From: Scatophagus argus | Lineage: Eukaryota > Chordata > Actinopteri > Scatophagidae | Length of the DNA: 64,000 nucleotides | NCBI RefSeq assembly: GCF_020382885.2 | Contig: NC_058504.1 | Coordinates: 20,967,019-21,031,018 of the forward strand | Direction of reading: 5' to 3' | Shown here: one piece after another, positions 41,575-52,811 of the stretch | Numbering within the stretch: the stretch's first letter is position 1 | Layout: each line of letters opens with the position of its first letter | The notes under the pieces: model-generated | Told to the model about the DNA's origin: nothing | The model's input: the letters and a program-made list of their open reading frames with translations, nothing else | The model's database searches: none | Position numbers and translations under genes: made by a program

Positions 41575-42767
41575 GAGATTAAGTATCAGAAATTGAAGCT
41601 GTGTCTTCATTGGTTAACTCGCGAAGCTACCCCAGTTGGTAGTAACAAATTGGCTTCGAAGCTGTTTGTAAACTTTAAAGAACGTTCTTCTCCGAGATAT
41701 GTTTTAAACACAAATTGTCAGCATAGACATAATTGTCTCTCATATCTATAGACAGGAGAAACTTGTTCATGAGTGCAAGATTCACTGATTATGAAACACA
41801 AATCATCTATAGCAGTTAAAACAAACTATAAGCATAAATACATTACAGTTCTTTAATATTTTATTGGTTTAATTAAGAGATCATTTTATCCTTGTCAAAA
41901 AATGTGGTTTGTCTGTAGGTGAATAAGCGCATCAAACATGAAACAAAAAATAAGAGCATGCATTACGAAAAAAAAAACTACAACAGACGAAATGAATGGA
42001 ACAAATTCAAGAGTTTTTGAAACAATGTCAGAATGCAGTTAGAAGCATGACATGCCTTCAGAAGCTCATTTCACATATGAATCCTACAGTAAAATGTCTT
42101 GGTACCTTAAAGTCTCCCATAAAATACAGCAGATATCTTGTTCATTTATTTGGCTCCCATTTCGTCATCATACCAAGATTGTGCATGTTGCTAAAAGAGT
42201 GAGCTTTGACGGTACTGACTGACACTTAAAGTTAGGCATTTAGACAAATCAGAGCACATAAAAAACCTGAACTAGGCAGAGACTGCAAACAAATCTCATT
42301 CTCCATCCATCAACATCATTCTTCATCCAACACGATTTAAAAAAAAGAATATTTATTTAATTATGTGTAAGCACATCTTCATTTAAGTTACTAATCTCAG
42401 AATGTTAACATTTCATCATAGCATAAGAAATCTTCACGAATAAATAAAGACATAACAGCTGATACATACAGAACACACCTGATGTCTGCGGTGTCCGTAA
42501 AAGTGAGGGGTGTCCACTGCTTGAATGAGGTCACATTGAGAAGACGGGAAAAGAAATATCACCATGAGACTTCTGTGCATTACTGACTTGTCTTCAACTG
42601 TACTCAAGTATACAGAGAAGATGGAGCACAGATCGTAAAGTTGACATTCAAAAAACAGTTTCTTCTGTTGATGGCAATGTCTGTCCCCATCAAAGTTTAA
42701 GTCACATCCTAAATGGTGGAAAAACAAAGCATAAAGATAAAGAAAACAAAACTTTCATGTAGTGTAA
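41575..42767. other. Interval between bbs7 promoter and tmem33 stop
   Basis: Contains the tmem33 3' UTR on the minus strand, with a likely AATAAA at 42352-42357, and about 780 bp of AT-rich spacer. No further gene is seen. Confidence 0.6.
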
Positions 42768-45700
42768 TCAGACGCCCGTGGGTGCAAGACGGCTGATGAA
42801 GGCGATACTGCTGAGGCACATCCTCCTGAAGAAGACGGGGCAGGCAGGTTTCATGATGAAGTGCTCCAGAAGGATTCGCAGCTCCGTGAACAAGGTGCTG
42901 CGGTGGAAACAGATTTGCTTAACACACAACTTTGAGAACGATGCACTTGCTAAAATGTTACATTTGTGAATAGCAGACCACTGAGTAACATCAGATTATA
43001 TTACTCTGCAATCAACAAGGTCAGCACATACATGCATTCATTAATTTGGCTTCATTTTTTCTAAATTTCAGTGGGTCGTTTTATTTTTACTTCAGCCTTC
43101 TAAACTACTGATATTTTTCAGTACCCTGACTGACAACAGTAGCTTTACCTCAACATAATGTTTCATGGTGCTGGATGATACCATGTTTGTATGATTCTGC
43201 ATTAACACAACATATGTAGTAAAGCCTCGCCTGACCCATAGTGGATTTGACTATTGAAAACAGTGCAATTTCACAAACAGTGATTTCTTCACCCCTAAGT
43301 CTGCACTTATAACTACCGTGCTTACATAAAGACCTGTGTTTTATGACAGTATTGTATTATTTAACATCTCACCGGCAGTATGGGTTTCTTCTGGATGTGT
43401 AGCGAAGAGTGAGGAATCGGTAGTAAATGAAAGGCAGCAGCAAACTCCCCTGGCCGCTGTCAAAAAGGCATAATAAGGAAAAGTGAGAACCAACTTCACA
43501 CAACTGCAGATTTTTCATTGTTTTAATAATAAATACCTGCGATTACAACATTTATTTATTCAGCACTTTTCAAAAACATTGTCTATATTTATCTGAACTG
43601 TACTAACATGCAAATCACCTGAAGCTCAGTATCATCCGAACCAATGAGCTTATGGTGGACTACAATTCTTCAAACATGGATGGAACTGCAAAGAGCTACA
43701 GATTCTAAAACATGGAGGTTCCACACACGTTCAACCCAACAGACCACAGGTATACAACAACACAGTTTCAAGGTGGACACCACAGATTAGTGTCACCCAT
43801 TTAGTATATGACCAGATGTGAAATATGGTCCCAATCTGATTAAATAATTGGAATTGCATGTAATTTTGTCATAATTGGTGAATGAATTCTTTAGCTAGGG
43901 CGCAAAACGGTGTTTTGTGAAGTCACAATGACCTTAACCTTTGAACTAAATTTGAAATTTGATGTATGGGCAACACCAAAACATAATGCTTCTCGCTACA
44001 GCTATCACTTCTGAGAGTCATGTCCATTTACCTGAAGAGCATGAAAACAGTGGCTGGCATCAAGAATATCTCGTTACAGGCGATGAACTTCAGGATGTTC
44101 TGCTGATTGGTTGTAAGTTTGTCAAGTAGGTTTCTGACGAACATCAGGCTGCTGGGGCCCATAGACTGCAAAGAAAGACAAAAAGATCAGAAACTGCAGC
44201 AAGGAGTTCTCAGAGAGGCACAGAGTTTACATAAAATATTGATACAGGAAAGAAAATGTGAAGGAAAATCACATTATCAATCATCAGCTTTATTCAATTT
44301 TAAGGTTGAATTTGGGTCACTGAACAATGGCTGGTTGATTGAGTAGGTAATTACACCACCATTTAGCTGGTGGCAATTTTCCACTCGGGGTTTAAACAAT
44401 GTTCATGGAAAGGCTTTCTGTCATACATTTTTAACTAACAGCATTAAAAGTCACAGCAGGTGACTGTTGCCTTATACTCACATCGAGAACTTTCTTTGTG
44501 TAGGTCGTTGCATGAAGTAAGGAGAAGAGGAAGACTGGGAAGATGCTCACTGAACACTAACATTAAGGATAAACATCAAAAGACAGATAATTAATCTTCA
44601 CCAATAATTTACTGCAATTATCAGTGCTGGATAACTGTACAGGATGAGACATGACTTTATATTTTATAATAAAAATCATAGGATTCATAGAATCATAGAA
44701 TTTTAACCTAATTTTATTCTCAAAAATACCACTACAGATTAGAGTCCACATTAACTATCCCACAGTCTTAACATATACAGCTTGATCCTAGGCTTGGGCG
44801 ATTTTTCGATTTCGATTTTAAGCGCGATTTATAATTAATACGATTAGAAATTAAGACACATTCGATAACATTCGATAGCGCACGCCTTCACAAAAAAAAT
44901 CTCCAACGTTTTCACGGGCACGCGAGTAGCCAATCATAACTAAAAATTGACGCACGTAGCCGCAAGTTTGCGGCAAAGATTCTGTAGCGTAGTGGTTGCA
45001 GCCACTACGGCGTGTCTCTAACCAAACAGGCAAGACTGTAGAAAAATGAGCGAAAACTCGGCTGGGCAGAGTTCTGCACAGCATTTAAGCCTCAGTTCTT
45101 CCCAGGAGGAAATCGTTGAGAAGAAGGGTCAGAAGGGCTCGGCTGTCTGGAGGTACTTTGGCTATTTGAAATCTGATAAACAACAGAGCAAAGTCCTGTG
45201 TAAAATGTGTAGAAGTCACGTCCCTACTAAAACAGGAAACACCAGCAACTTATTTCAGCATTTAAAACAATATCACCCATTAGAGCACAGAGTGCTGCCA
45301 GGTCGGTAAAGCCCCCTCGACCAGCAATAAGAGGAAGGCTGATCAACAAACCATACAGTCCGCTCTTTCCAGCGCCATGGTGTATGAAAAAACATCGAAA
45401 CGACACAAAGACATCACACATGTCATCACACAATTCATCGCAAAAGGCATGCAGCCAATTTGCACTGTCGAAACAGCCGGGTTTAAAAATCTAATGAAAG
45501 TGATCGACCCTCGTTATCAACTCCCAGGCCGCAAGCACTTCTCGCAGACAGCAATCCAATTAAAAAAGAATGAAAAAATAGTGATTTCATGTATATCGTT
45601 TTATATATCGTTATTGAACATTTTGAACAAAAAAAATCGGATGATCATTTTTTCTAATATCGCCCAGCCCTACTTGATCCATTTATATTTTCTCACTATT

Positions 45701-46482
45701 TCAAGGCAAAAGGATACTTGTGATGGGGTAGGAGTTGACCAGGATGAGGGAGTAGAGCAGGTAATGGCAGCTATCCTCCTGGAGAGCCTGGGCCAGGAAA
45801 GCTCTGCTCAGCTGAAAGCGCGGCAGCCTTTGATGCAAGCGAAGGGCACTGGTGAGGGCATTCGCTAACAAGGCTCGCTGATAGAAGTTAGCTGCTGCAT
45901 AGGGTCTGTAACACACAAGCAGTTATAAATATTCTGACATCTCTTCAGGCTGGGAGCAATAAGAAGAGGGTCGAAGTATTGTGTTGCTGTCAGTTTTCTA
46001 ACAAATCAAATTTTGTAAAACACCATCACTGAGTGAACTCACCCCAGAATTGGTAGAATAAACATGACAGAGCAGTAGACAGTGAAGAGCCGTGAAAGCC
46101 ACATCGCAGTTTCCAACTTGTTGCTCATTAAAAATTGCTGTGCAAAACCAAAAATACACTTAGGCACATAAAGGTTGTTGAATGTGCCACATCAGTTATG
46201 ATATAACATACATCAGTGTTAACTGCACTAAGGGTCTTAGGTAAAGTGCTGGTACACCTCTGTTAATGGTTATGATTCCCTGTTCTAGTATTCAAGCATT
46301 TGAAATGACAGGACAGGTCTTCTGTTTTCATGTATGCTAAAATCTGTTTTACTGCTGAGTAGTACTCCTTATCTTTGAGCGATAAATCAGTGGCGTGTAC
46401 CCTACAGAGTGACAGTGTCAAACAGCCAACTCACCATAAGCCCTAGTTGGGGAGGTGGATGTTGCTGGTTTGCATCAGCCAT
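42768..46482 (-). CDS. tmem33: Transmembrane protein 33
   Basis: ER and nuclear-envelope multipass protein of the PER33/POM33 (UPF0121) family. It binds reticulons and shapes ER tubules, and has been linked to PERK stress signalling and calcium control. Seven coding exons in order: 46482-46435, 46137-46043, 45905-45718, 44549-44482, 44165-44032, 43456-43373, 42897-42768. The phases close to 248 residues (human 247). Recognisable blocks are SNKLETAMWLSRLFTVYC, FYQRALLANALTSALRLHQR, EDSCHYLLYSLILVNSYP, NQQNILKFIACNEIFLMPAT, PFIYYRFLTLRY and the conserved C-terminus with FISRLAP. Hydrophobic segments lie around residues 31-48, 95-130 and 155-180. The first coding exon follows an acceptor (CCTCCCAAG ending 46505), so a non-coding leader exon exists, probably ending at 47623. 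Intron 3 carries a hAT transposon close to its donor. Confidence 0.97.
43895..44013. mobile_element. Relic of a teleost repeat carrying AGGTCA-like half-sites
   Basis: CAAAACGGTGTTTTGTGAAG, AATGACCTTAACCTTTGAAC and AACATAATGCTTCTCGCTAC follow the order of a common fish repeat (consensus GTGACCTTGACCTTTGACC ... ACATAATGCCTCCGGC, from memory). It ends just 3' of tmem33 exon 5, in the following intron. Confidence 0.5.
44789..45672 (+). mobile_element. Internally deleted hAT transposon in tmem33 intron 3
   Basis: An 884-bp element flanked by a perfect 8-bp target duplication CTTGATCC (44781-44788 and 45673-45680), the hAT signature. Terminal inverted repeats: TAGGCTTGGGCGAT on the left, and TAGGGCTGGGCGAT when the right end is read in reverse. 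Inside is the start of a transposase with a BED zinc finger, and then only a short further part. Most of the catalytic region is missing, so it could move only with help from an active relative. It lies antisense to tmem33, 37 bp past the donor of exon 3. Confidence 0.93.
45046..45560 (+). pseudogene. Broken hAT (ZBED-like) transposase remnant
   Basis: From ATG 45046, 87 codons encode a serine-rich N-terminus and a BED finger: VWRYFGY, then a Cys pair in VLCKMCRS and a His pair in LFQHLKQYH. The frame ends at a TAA (45307-45309). Reading continues in another frame from about 45315 (SNKRKADQQTIQSA, SKRHKDITHVITQFIAKGM, FKNLMKVIDPRY), which is typical of the region after the BED domain in hAT transposases. 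So there is at least one frameshift, and the C-terminal catalytic domain is deleted. Confidence 0.85.
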
Positions 46483-47760
46483 CTTTGTGAGTGTGGTTGT
46501 CTCTCTTGGGAGGGAAAAAAGTTGCATCATGAAGAAATAATAACAAGCCATACCAAGAGAAGCCATGAACTACACCACAAACAAAGCAGGTATTCGTTGT
46601 TATCACATTACATTCCTTCCTCTGGCTGCAACTAACGGCTGCTCTCTTTATCAATTAATCTGCGAATTATGTTTAAGGCAGGAAAGAGTGAACTAGCCAT
46701 AACTTCTCAAAGCCTAAGGTTGCATTCAAAATGACTGCTGTCTGACACACAATCCAAATACCAAAGCTATTTGACTGACTGCACTACACACAGAGAAGCA
46801 CAAACTCACATTTAAGACGTAATATTTGCCTTGCTGCTTGAAAAATTACAGTTAATAGGTTAACGAAATAGCTGCCAATTAATTTTCATTCATGAATTCA
46901 TATAACAAACAAACTGTTCTACTAATCATCTGCGTTGCAACATCCTAATAGACTCAAATGTGCAAGTCAGCTATTGTTGGGAATCTTAGCTCACAAACTT
47001 TTATCGCTAGTGCTGCTTTTCAGTGGTAACGCATTAACTGAGGACGGAGATGAATCATGGTCCTGTCTAAATATTAATTTACCGTTAGTTAAACAAAACC
47101 AAAAAAAGGCAAAATGTGTCTTTTAAGAGTTCATCTCGATGAACATGAACAGCAACACAGCATTCAATATAACCAAATATTGTACCAAACGTTTTCTCCA
47201 GCCGAAATGGAAGATATAGCCACGCTAGCAGTCTAGTCGTAGCTAATTTAGCTATACAATGGCTTTTTTTTTATTAAAGAAGGGGCTGTTCTAAAGGAAA
47301 AATAATATTTAACTAATGATCAAACTAGATCAGACCAGATCAACGACTGTAAGTAGTAAAGAAGTACTTCGGTCGGTGTTTTAGTAATTCTAACATCAAG
47401 CTAGCTACGGTTAGCAGCAGGTGGGTCTAGAATATTCTGTTACCATTCATACTAGCATGAGAGCTAGAACCTCGCTAACGTTAGCTACGTCTTCCGCTAG
47501 CTCATGAATAGATGTTACCCTGGTCAGGCTGACTATCGCTATGGCTTGTTAAATGAGCTCGTACAGAATGAATGCGCCTGGTTAGTCAAACATATATCAC
47601 AATAGTAAAGCGCTCAGCTTACCAAGTTTAAAGCGTCAAACTTCTACGTTAAGTGACAGGGTGCTAGTCACCACTTGAAACGAATGATCAGCTGACCAAG
47701 GTTAGTTTTTTTCCACGATGACGAAGGTATCGCCCGCCCGACTCTGCTTCTGATTGGCTT
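46435..47760 (-). promoter_or_regulatory. tmem33: tmem33 5' intron, leader exon and promoter region
   Basis: A donor (CTTG then GTAAGC) at 47622-47621 would end a non-coding first exon at 47623 that joins the acceptor before 46504. Just upstream, in gene direction, come a CCAAT box, a GC-rich stretch and a CRE-like TCGTCATCG (about 47715-47755). The transcription start is probably near 47.7 kb. This is inferred from splice motifs only. Confidence 0.55.
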
Positions 47761-47869
47761 ACTTCAAATTCTTACTCTAACCTTCACCAATCTCATTCCT
47801 CATACCTACATTTAACCAACCCGAACAATGAAGGCAACCTGCATTAGCCAATCAAAAGCAGAGTTGGGC
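47736..47869. repeat. Inverted repeat with CCAAT boxes at the tmem33 promoter
   Basis: Left arm 47736-47761 (GCCCGACTCTGCTTCTGATT...) and right arm 47845-47869 (...CAAAAGCAGAGTTGGGC) match in reverse complement with about three differences over 25 bp. Each arm holds one CCAAT motif, facing each other, about 80 bp apart. It could be a small foldback element or a duplicated promoter module. Confidence 0.75.
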
Positions 47870-47993
47870 TGGTCATGACCTCCCCATTCTTGGCGGCGGT
47901 GGGGGGTGGAGACTGCAAAGAGATTCGTAGATGTATCTCTCGCGATATTTTAAAACGACAGCTCCTGTTCACAAGTAATACTTTCCTCTAGTG

Positions 47994-48197
47994 CACATGT
48001 GTCAAACCGGTCCACAGGAGGGCCGGTGTGGCTGCAGGTTTTTGTGCCAACCAACCAAGAGCACACCGTTTGACCAATCAACTGTCTGAAGACGGAGATC
48101 AGTTGATTAAATGAGTCAAGTCTGGTGTGCTGCTACTTGGTTGGAAAGAAAACCTGCAGCCACACCGGCCCTCCTGTGGACCGGTTTGACATGCCTG
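47994..48197. mobile_element. hAT-type MITE with long inverted arms
   Basis: A 204-bp element with a perfect 8-bp target duplication CTCTAGTG (47986-47993 and 48198-48205). The two ends are reverse complements over about 75 bp, including TGTCAAACCGGTCCACAGGA and GGCCGGTGTGGCTGCAGGTT; the outermost bases differ (CACATG versus CAGGCA). The CAGG..TGTCAAAC terminus is typical of Charlie-type hAT MITEs. It has no coding capacity. Confidence 0.93.
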
Positions 48198-48633
48198 CTC
48201 TAGTGGTAAAAAAATATAAAAGGCAATTGGACGTGTTAGTTGCTCTTCTGCTACTTTATTCATTCTAAATGGAATAAAACAAACATTAACAATCATAAGC
48301 TATTTACTGCATGCATGTATTGTTTCACTTACTGCCTTACATAATAACTTATGCTTGTCTCTGCTTAGCTATGTGACATTATTTTATAGCTTTATGTCTA
48401 TGGGTATCATCTAAGTTTGTGTAAGTGCACTGAGGGTCTCGGCAAACAAGAAAAAGTACTGAGATGACACAAAGGAAAATGATGATAATACAAAAGTTGA
48501 ATCTTAATTCAGTGAGAATTCTTAAAATTATTGGAATTTCAAAATAAGAAAATCGAAATAAATGAAACATAAGATACAGTGGTGGTCTGACTTGCTTAGA
48601 TCCTTGAAGCCTGAAGACAGAAGTAATAACTGA

Positions 48634-48655
48634 CCCCCCCCCCCCCCAAAAAAAA
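48634..48655. repeat. C14A8 homopolymer pair
   Basis: Fourteen C then eight A, which is T8G14 on the other strand, followed by more A-rich sequence. Confidence 0.9.
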
Positions 48656-51600
48656 GAAAAAAAAGAAATCTATTGTATATGTGAGAGATGAAATTAGTGA
48701 GGAAGTGAGGGAAATGGGAGGGAAGAGGTTTACCACATTCTGCTGCATGCATACAGTGACAAGCTACAACATGTATATTTGTTGGAAAGATGAATTTCTC
48801 ACAGAGCTCATATAATGATCAGATAACAAGTCTCCATTAAATTATGTCAGGGTTATTGACAGAGCAGTGGTATTGTGGAGACCCACAGTGCTACACTGCA
48901 GTTATTGTACGGAGAACATCTTGAGTATAGTGAAGAGAAAAAGACGGCATTGCGCCTGCGCTAAGGTCAACGCCCACATTTTTCGAGCAGGAAGGAGAAC
49001 TGACTCCATAAGTCCACTTTTTTTGTACATTTAGCCACCGTTCAGTCCCTGCAGCTCTCCTCTAAAACCATTAGAGCACCCAAGTTTTTTTTCGTTTTTT
49101 TAAATCAAATATTACACAAATGATCTGCTGCTTTCTTAGTCATCTAAACGTGATTTTGAATGCTACCACAAGAGGGCGCACTCGACCAGCCTATCACGTC
49201 CCTGCGGTTGTTTGGCCTATAGCCTGTGTTAGATAATTATTTTAGCTTTAAGTGCACCTTATTTGGTCCCAACATGTTTTAAAATCTTACATCTGACTGC
49301 AACTATAGCGCATATATCCGCAGTTTATTGGCACGAGTGTCGCAGGATGATGTGTTTGCTGGAGATGCCATTTGAAAATATAGGCAGTGTAAGCACTGTA
49401 GAATCTAATTATTTCTTTGCAAAACCTAATTAGGCATTAAAAAAGGTTAACGCCAGCGCCTGAAACGTTTTTGTTTAATAATCCCATTACTGACGGCTCA
49501 TCATGTATAAAATGGTGCAGGAGGACACTAAGTTTCCACTTGTTAAAGGGAATCTCTGAGAAATAGTCGCAGATTTTTTGACACTATCTGCGACTGGAAA
49601 TTAGGGCTTGTAATTAAACAGCGGAGACTCAGCGCAGCGCACAAAGTAAGTAAGGCTGCAGCGTCCTGCCTCGCATGCATTTTCTACCTTTAACGGATGA
49701 TTCTGCCTGCAAAAAACGTTGTCGCTATTTCTGCTTTTTTGTTTGGTTGGTTGTTTTGTTTTTCTTTACAACTTTGGTCTAATTTGTTGGGGAGGACAGA
49801 ACTCACCAAACAGTAGCGTTCAGTTAGAACAGACCTTGATGATTTTTTTTTTTTAAGCGTCAGCTCCTCTCGGACCGTAAGCAGTCACCAGAGAGCTCAA
49901 GGTGAGAATTCAAATGAGACGTTTTAGTTTGACCAGGATTCAGCGGACGAAACTGTGAGCTCATTTGGCGCCTTTTCAGAAATTCCCTGCACGACTCAAT
50001 TATACAGAACATAGATTGTCTTACATTTATTATTATAGGAGTGTTAGCCCACTATGATCCCCGAAAAGTCATGAGGATCGGAATCAAGCAAAGAATTAAT
50101 GAAAGAATGTTGAAGGAACAATACTCACATTTCTGGGAGTAAAATCTCGTTTTAATCTCTTGAAAATGAGCCGTAAATTATCTTTCAACTAGGCTAAAAA
50201 TATTTAGGATAAATATGAATTATAAAGTGATGTGCCAATGTAATTTATTTTATTTAGAGACTGAACCTGCTGAGAAGTAAACCACCTCTTCTTCAGGATT
50301 TTCGAGCAACAATAAAAAATAATAAACAAAAGTGGTTATTTATAATGAAAGAAACAAGGAAATAAAAATGCTGACAAATGCTAATATTATCAGTTACTAC
50401 ATTTTAATGTTAAACTCAATAATAATATATTATTATTATCACTATTATTACTGCTATCAGTTTCAGCAAAAATTCTACCACAGCCACTACAGCAGCAGGC
50501 CTAACAATGCAATAAAAAATGTTTTTCCCCGAAGTAAAGCGACGATTTTCAGTAAGATTTTTAAACTGCGCCGACGTTGTTCCTATACTTTATTTCATTG
50601 TTGGCTTTAGAGGAAAGAAACAAGACACAGAGAGTGAGTGACAGGCCAAAGCGGAAGCTTTCGAAAAGAAATAAACAGTCTCGCACACTCAAAGGAATGC
50701 GCTTGTAATGGCTCCATCTCAGTCTGTGGATCCAGTGGACCAAAACAAACAGGGTGTGGTGAGGGCTGAAAATCGGGACAAGCGAGGAGGACTACGAGAA
50801 GAAAGAGTCGGTTTGATAGGGAGGAAAAGAAAGACACGGTGGATTTGCCTCAAAGTGCTCAAAGCAACAATAAAGCGAGTTATCAACAGTCTTCTCCGCC
50901 TTTCATGTCTTTGTTGGCTGAACTCAGGAGGCGTTGCGCACAACAGGCCAGTTTCATGATGGGCTGCAGTGGTTCATAGTGAGCACACCGGGTCTCTGCA
51001 CACTTTCTGAACGTATAGTCTAGATCTTACTGCTTTATCGGAACCGAAAGCAAAAATAAACGAGTAATCTTTAAAAATCAGTGCTTTTAAACTTTTGGCT
51101 GTGAATGCATTTCAGTTTACGCTAGACAGAGGCAACATTTGATTTGCCTTCTTGTTTTTTATTGGCAGCGAAAGGCAGCTAATTTCCAAACAGTTCAGAG
51201 TCAGAGAAGTTTGTTGCAGCAACTCGTTGGTTAATTTGGTTGTTTGCTTCAGTAAAGCAACTGTTTGAAATATTCTTTTTATTTTTCTTCTATTTTTTTT
51301 TGTTTGTTTGTTTTTTTTGCCCGGCAGATTAGTTTTTAAAACCTAAACATGTTGGTGTCTCCCATAATTTTTGCAGCAAAGAGAAAAAAAAATATCATGG
51401 TGCTTCTGAGGTTCGAGCTTAACAAAGATGCTCGCTGATGGTTTAATCAGTTCATGTAACATTTTCTGAAACACTTTGAGGCCTGTGTGCTGCTGTCATA
51501 TATGTTCAAATAACAGAATCCAGCATGTCGAAGCATGTTGTGGGAGCCTGATACCAAGCAGCACCTTTCGGAGAGATGTTGATGTTTCCTTGCTCCTGTC

Positions 51601-52769
51601 TTGCCACTTGAACGTGGCTGTTATACATTACATGAAGCAGCAGGCTGTACTCAGCTCTCACAAGCTTTTTCCTTTTAGTTTAGTCACAGTTTATAGAAAA
51701 GACCCTGATTTATAAATCCTCTTCTCCAAAGTGGTCATCTCTATATATTTATAGATTCAGAAACCATTTTGTATAACTCTTGGATCATCACTTGTTCCCG
51801 CCCCTGTTCAAAGACAGAGCCTTCACTGAAATCGCGGTGTTTTGATTGGCCTAATTATGACTGAAGTGAATTCAGGAAAAAGGAAATGAACTCTCTGCAT
51901 GTTTTGGAAGTCAAACCTTAACACAATTGTTGTCCCCTGGCAGGAGAAGAGGGCACACTTATGAGGTGTTGTTTTGTAATTTCAAATGCATTATCAAAAA
52001 GGAACATGTCTTGTTTCTTTTAAAATGAAAACAGAATTGTTCAATGTTTTCAAAATAAAATGAACAAATAGAATTGATGCAACATCTCCAGAGGGGAGAG
52101 GTCTGCATAAACTGGTTTTATTTTGTCTTTGGTGATAAAAGCAGCTTTTCTGCTCAGTTACTTCTATAATGGCTGCAGGCTCTGATGCCCACAGTGAGCC
52201 TTGAGCTAAACACTACTGACACAAAAAGCAAAGAGTGTCCACCAGAAAGCTGACTTTTCCCTTTTTGGGAGTAAAGCCATGTTTGTTTCTGGGCTGAATG
52301 GGGGCCTATAATGGCTCTGATGGCATCAGGATTGTCACCACAAATGGTCTGGGCGTTTTGCAAGGCTGTTTGACAGAGCCTATTATGTCATTGGTCACGT
52401 CCCTCCACTCCTTGCTCGCTTGGGCTTGAATGGGAGTGAATTAATCAAATGGTTTGAGAGAGATCAGCCAACTTAATGCACTTTGTGTCAAGGTCTACAG
52501 TGATCCGAGACCCCCGGTCTCCTTCTACCTGCACCGCTGAGCCGCAATCAGACTGAAAACACAAACAGGTTCCTATAGGGATATTGGGGTGGTAGTGAAA
52601 TTGAACTGATAATGACCTTTTATTCAATTAATCCTTTAGAAATATCTCCTAAATTATATTCCTGCACTGACTTTAGTCTTTAGTTAAAGTGAAATTGCTG
52701 TGTATTGTTTTGTTATTGTTGTTGTTGTTGTTTTCTTAAATAAGCCTATATTTTTCCTGTAAATACATT

Positions 52770-52811
52770 ACATCACTAAGGTACCCTCTCCTAAGGGTAC
52801 CTTAGTGATGT
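52770..52811. repeat. Perfect 18-bp-arm hairpin
   Basis: Left arm ACATCACTAAGGTACCCT (52770-52787), loop CTCCTA, right arm AGGGTACCTTAGTGATGT (52794-52811). The arms are exact reverse complements, and pairing stops abruptly outside them. No promoter, gene or transposon context was recognised. Confidence 0.95.

Noticed and set aside
45377-45868. 163-codon plus-strand open frame
   Set aside because: Chimera of a hAT transposase remnant (to about 45560) and the antisense of tmem33 intron 3 and exon 3; not a gene.
50332-50959. Overlapping 74-92 codon frames near 50.3-51.0 kb
   Set aside because: Low-complexity or unrecognised translations with no splice partners or homologous motifs.
52770-52811. 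microRNA precursor
   Set aside because: The stem is only 18 bp with a 6-base loop and pairing does not continue outward, too short for a Drosha/Dicer substrate.
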